Shown here: piece by piece, positions 6,006 to 7,618 of the stretch
How positions within the stretch are numbered: position 1 is the stretch's first letter
Layout of the letters: the number at the start of each line of letters is the position of its first letter
Assembly: GCA_030673085.1 (NCBI GenBank)
Contig: DAOVFE010000071.1
Span: 1 to 7,618 of the forward strand
Length of the DNA stretch: 7,618 nucleotides
From: Anaerolineales bacterium
Lineage (GTDB): Bacteria; Chloroflexota; Anaerolineae; Anaerolineales; E44-bin32
Direction of reading: 5' to 3'
The notes under the pieces: model-generated
Databases searched by the model: none
What the model was told of the DNA's origin: nothing
Seen by the model: the letters and a program-made list of their open reading frames with translations, nothing else
Translations under genes and position numbers: made by a program

Positions 6006-7618
6006 TCATTCAATGTGGAGAAGCCTTACCTGAATACACGCTTCCCCTAATAGCTCCCGAAGCTGCCCGTAAAGCTCCGGGCAAAATCCGGTTGTTGTAT
6101 TAGGAAATTCCATATGATAACGTCGAGATGCTTCATACACATTAAATATGAAGTGATCATTACCGGGAAAGGATGTAAGCAAACCATAGATTCGATGGGT
6201 TCGTAAGATGTCCCTTTTCCTATCCATAGTTGACTTTAGCACTATTGTAATCAACTTTTGACTCTTATCCTTAAAAAACTGCGGATCAATTGCAGAAGCA
6301 TTCACGCTGTTTTCATTATTACCCGGCTGAATCTTGGCCGGCTGCTTGACGCCTTCTTGGCTATATTCTTGCTCAATGGCTTCTTGCTTAATGGCTTCGT
6401 GCCTACCACCCGCCCGCAACGCTGGAAGAGAATGCAAGTCATCTTCCCCAGCCTCGAAATCATCGAGCGGTGTAGGATCTGTTGAAACCTCCACACCACA
6501 ATGTGCGCTTGCAATGCCGTTGTTATCCTGCGACTCTACATCTATCTCAGTGGCCGGATTCTGCCCCGAATTGGATGGATACTCCTGTGGATTATCTCCT
6601 GTCTCATGACTATTCGAGACTGGAATGCTTTCACCCACCGGCGGTTTCTTTCTCGTTTCTGGATATGACAATGGCTGAACACTCGATATTTCAGTAGTAA
6701 TTGAATCTGCCAGAACCTTTGGCGATCCCCTTTCGCAATCGGCTTTTCCTTTAACTACGACGATTAGCCCGGGTTTCAGCCATTCATTTACTCTCTGCCA
6801 TACTCGAGGGAAAACAACTAATTCGATGGTACCTTGCAGATCGGCCAGTGAAACAAATCCCATAGGTTTTCCACTACGAGTTTGATATCGACGAATCGCG
6901 GCTACTTCGCCAGCCACGCAAACAGATTGATTATGTTGTACCTCTTCTAGTTCTGAGCTGAAATGTGATACTAATCGACTCAAGTCATCCATATATGGCG
7001 TTAGCGGATGATCAGATACATAAACACCCAATAATTCCTTTTCCCAGCTTAACTGTGTGCGGTGAGACACTTCGGCCGAAGCTGCCGGAAGCTCAAGAGT
7101 ATCTGTTATGCCGGTATCAGCTCCGAAAAGGGAAAGCTGCCCCAGTTCTTTAGCCCGAAAATGGGCAGCCGACATACTTATAATCCGATCTATCGACTCA
7201 AGTAAAACCGGCCGAACCCCCAAGCAATCAAGCGCCCCTACCCGGATCAGGCTCTCAAGCGCCCGTTTACCCACATGACGTAGATCAACACGGTGAGTGA
7301 ATTCGAGTATATTTCGGATAGTCCCCCCTTGCTTACATGCATCAATGATAACCCTTACCGGGCCTTCACCAACATTTTTAATGGCCGCCATTCCATAGCG
7401 AATAGCCGAAGGTTCATCCGATCGATCCTCAATCTCAAAGTCAAGACTGCTGTAGTTTACGTCCGGCGGCAGAACATCGTGTCCCATCCGCCGGCAATCT
7501 GCGATATATAAGGCAACCTTGTCAGTATCATTCCTAAATACCGACATTAAAGCTGTCATATACTCAATGGCATAATGAGCCTTAAGATAAGCTGTCTTTA
7601 CGCAGATGACACCGTAGT
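6006..7618 (-). CDS. dnaE: DNA polymerase III alpha subunit (3' part)
   Basis: C-terminal 536 residues of the replicative polymerase DnaE; the frame stays open to the window edge, so the PHP and catalytic palm domains lie outside. Numbering from the first complete codon (7616): residues 1-45 (YGVICVKTAYLKAHYAIEY...) match the conserved fingers end. A helix-hairpin-helix region includes KNVGEG (80-85). QLSLF (160-164) is a canonical beta-clamp-binding pentapeptide, the counterpart of QADMF in E. coli. WEKELLGVYVSDHPL (191-205) leads to an OB-fold about 230-309 (VCVAGEVAAIRRYQTRSGKP...). Residues about 315-451 are a polar, acidic, probably disordered linker containing a short tandem repeat. A compact C-terminal domain (453-536, with LLTSFPG and MEFPNTTTGFCPEL) closes the protein, probably for clamp-loader or tau contact. 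It is the first visible gene of an operon continuing into two phosphofructokinases. Assignment is very secure. Confidence 0.97.
   Translation of the reverse strand, partial: YGVICVKTAYLKAHYAIEYMTALMSVFRNDTDKVALYIADCRRMGHDVLPPDVNYSSLDFEIEDRSDEPSAIRYGMAAIKNVGEGPVRVIIDACKQGGTIRNILEFTHRVDLRHVGKRALESLIRVGALDCLGVRPVLLESIDRIISMSAAHFRAKELGQLSLFGADTGITDTLELPAASAEVSHRTQLSWEKELLGVYVSDHPLTPYMDDLSRLVSHFSSELEEVQHNQSVCVAGEVAAIRRYQTRSGKPMGFVSLADLQGTIELVVFPRVWQRVNEWLKPGLIVVVKGKADCERGSPKVLADSITTEISSVQPLSYPETRKKPPVGESIPVSNSHETGDNPQEYPSNSGQNPATEIDVESQDNNGIASAHCGVEVSTDPTPLDDFEAGEDDLHSLPALRAGGRHEAIKQEAIEQEYSQEGVKQPAKIQPGNNENSVNASAIDPQFFKDKSQKLITIVLKSTMDRKRDILRTHRIYGLLTSFPGNDHFIFNVYEASRRYHMEFPNTTTGFCPELYGQLRELLGEACIQVRLLHIE
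6369..6398 (-). repeat. 15-bp tandem repeat inside the dnaE linker
   Basis: Two adjacent 15-bp units (TTGCTCAATGGCTTC and TTGCTTAATGGCTTC on the plus strand) differ at one base. On the coding strand they give EAIKQ then EAIEQ, followed by the looser copies EYSQE and GVKQ. The repeat keeps the reading frame and lies in the low-complexity linker between the OB-fold and the C-terminal domain, consistent with growth by slippage. Confidence 0.75.

Noticed and set aside
5990..6013. TTG start of pfkA overlapping the dnaE stop codon
   Set aside because: A translational overlap would be attractive, but the AGGGAG site lies inside this extension and is correctly spaced for the ATG at 5989.
6006..7618. 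Intein or frameshift in dnaE
   Set aside because: The conserved DnaE blocks run continuously in one frame. The odd stretch is a polar linker without splicing or endonuclease motifs.

Overview
The window looks like chromosomal DNA from a bacterium of roughly balanced base composition. A member of Chloroflexota (for example an Anaerolineae-like lineage) is my best guess. The reasons are a large DUF3160-type lipoprotein, a DnaE1-style polymerase with a conserved C-terminal domain, an adjacent pair of phosphofructokinases, and intergenic palindromes of the AGGGG...CCCCT type. This assignment is inference from gene families; no rRNA or other taxonomic marker is present.

Layout: Positions 1-136 hold two perfect or near-perfect hairpins and no gene. 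A forward gene (167-1072) encodes a PflX-like (COG1313) radical SAM protein, flanked on both sides by related 35-bp hairpin repeats (45-79 and 1206-1240). After a 312-bp non-coding stretch with a repeat, a small palindrome, a candidate promoter and a strong Shine-Dalgarno sequence, a forward gene (1385-3550) encodes a 721-residue secreted lipoprotein of the DUF3160 family. The convergent intergenic region 3551-3813 holds a long palindrome and possible remnants of a small repeat element.

From 3814 to the right edge everything lies on the minus strand and reads as one operon: the 3' part of dnaE (DNA polymerase III alpha, cut by the window edge), then 16 bp later an ATP-type 6-phosphofructokinase, then about 43 bp later a second phosphofructokinase. 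The second one carries the Asp/Lys pair that marks pyrophosphate-dependent enzymes. Together the two kinases would commit fructose 6-phosphate to glycolysis with two different phosphoryl donors. The PPi enzyme could also run in the gluconeogenic direction.

No CRISPR array, tRNA, rRNA, transposase, phage gene or toxin-antitoxin pair was seen. I do not see a clearly new multi-gene system. The points most worth a second look are the ATP/PPi kinase pair placed behind dnaE, the atypical active-site residues of the PPi-type kinase, the acidic repetitive linker inserted in DnaE, and the paired hairpin repeats with a compensatory base change around the radical SAM gene.
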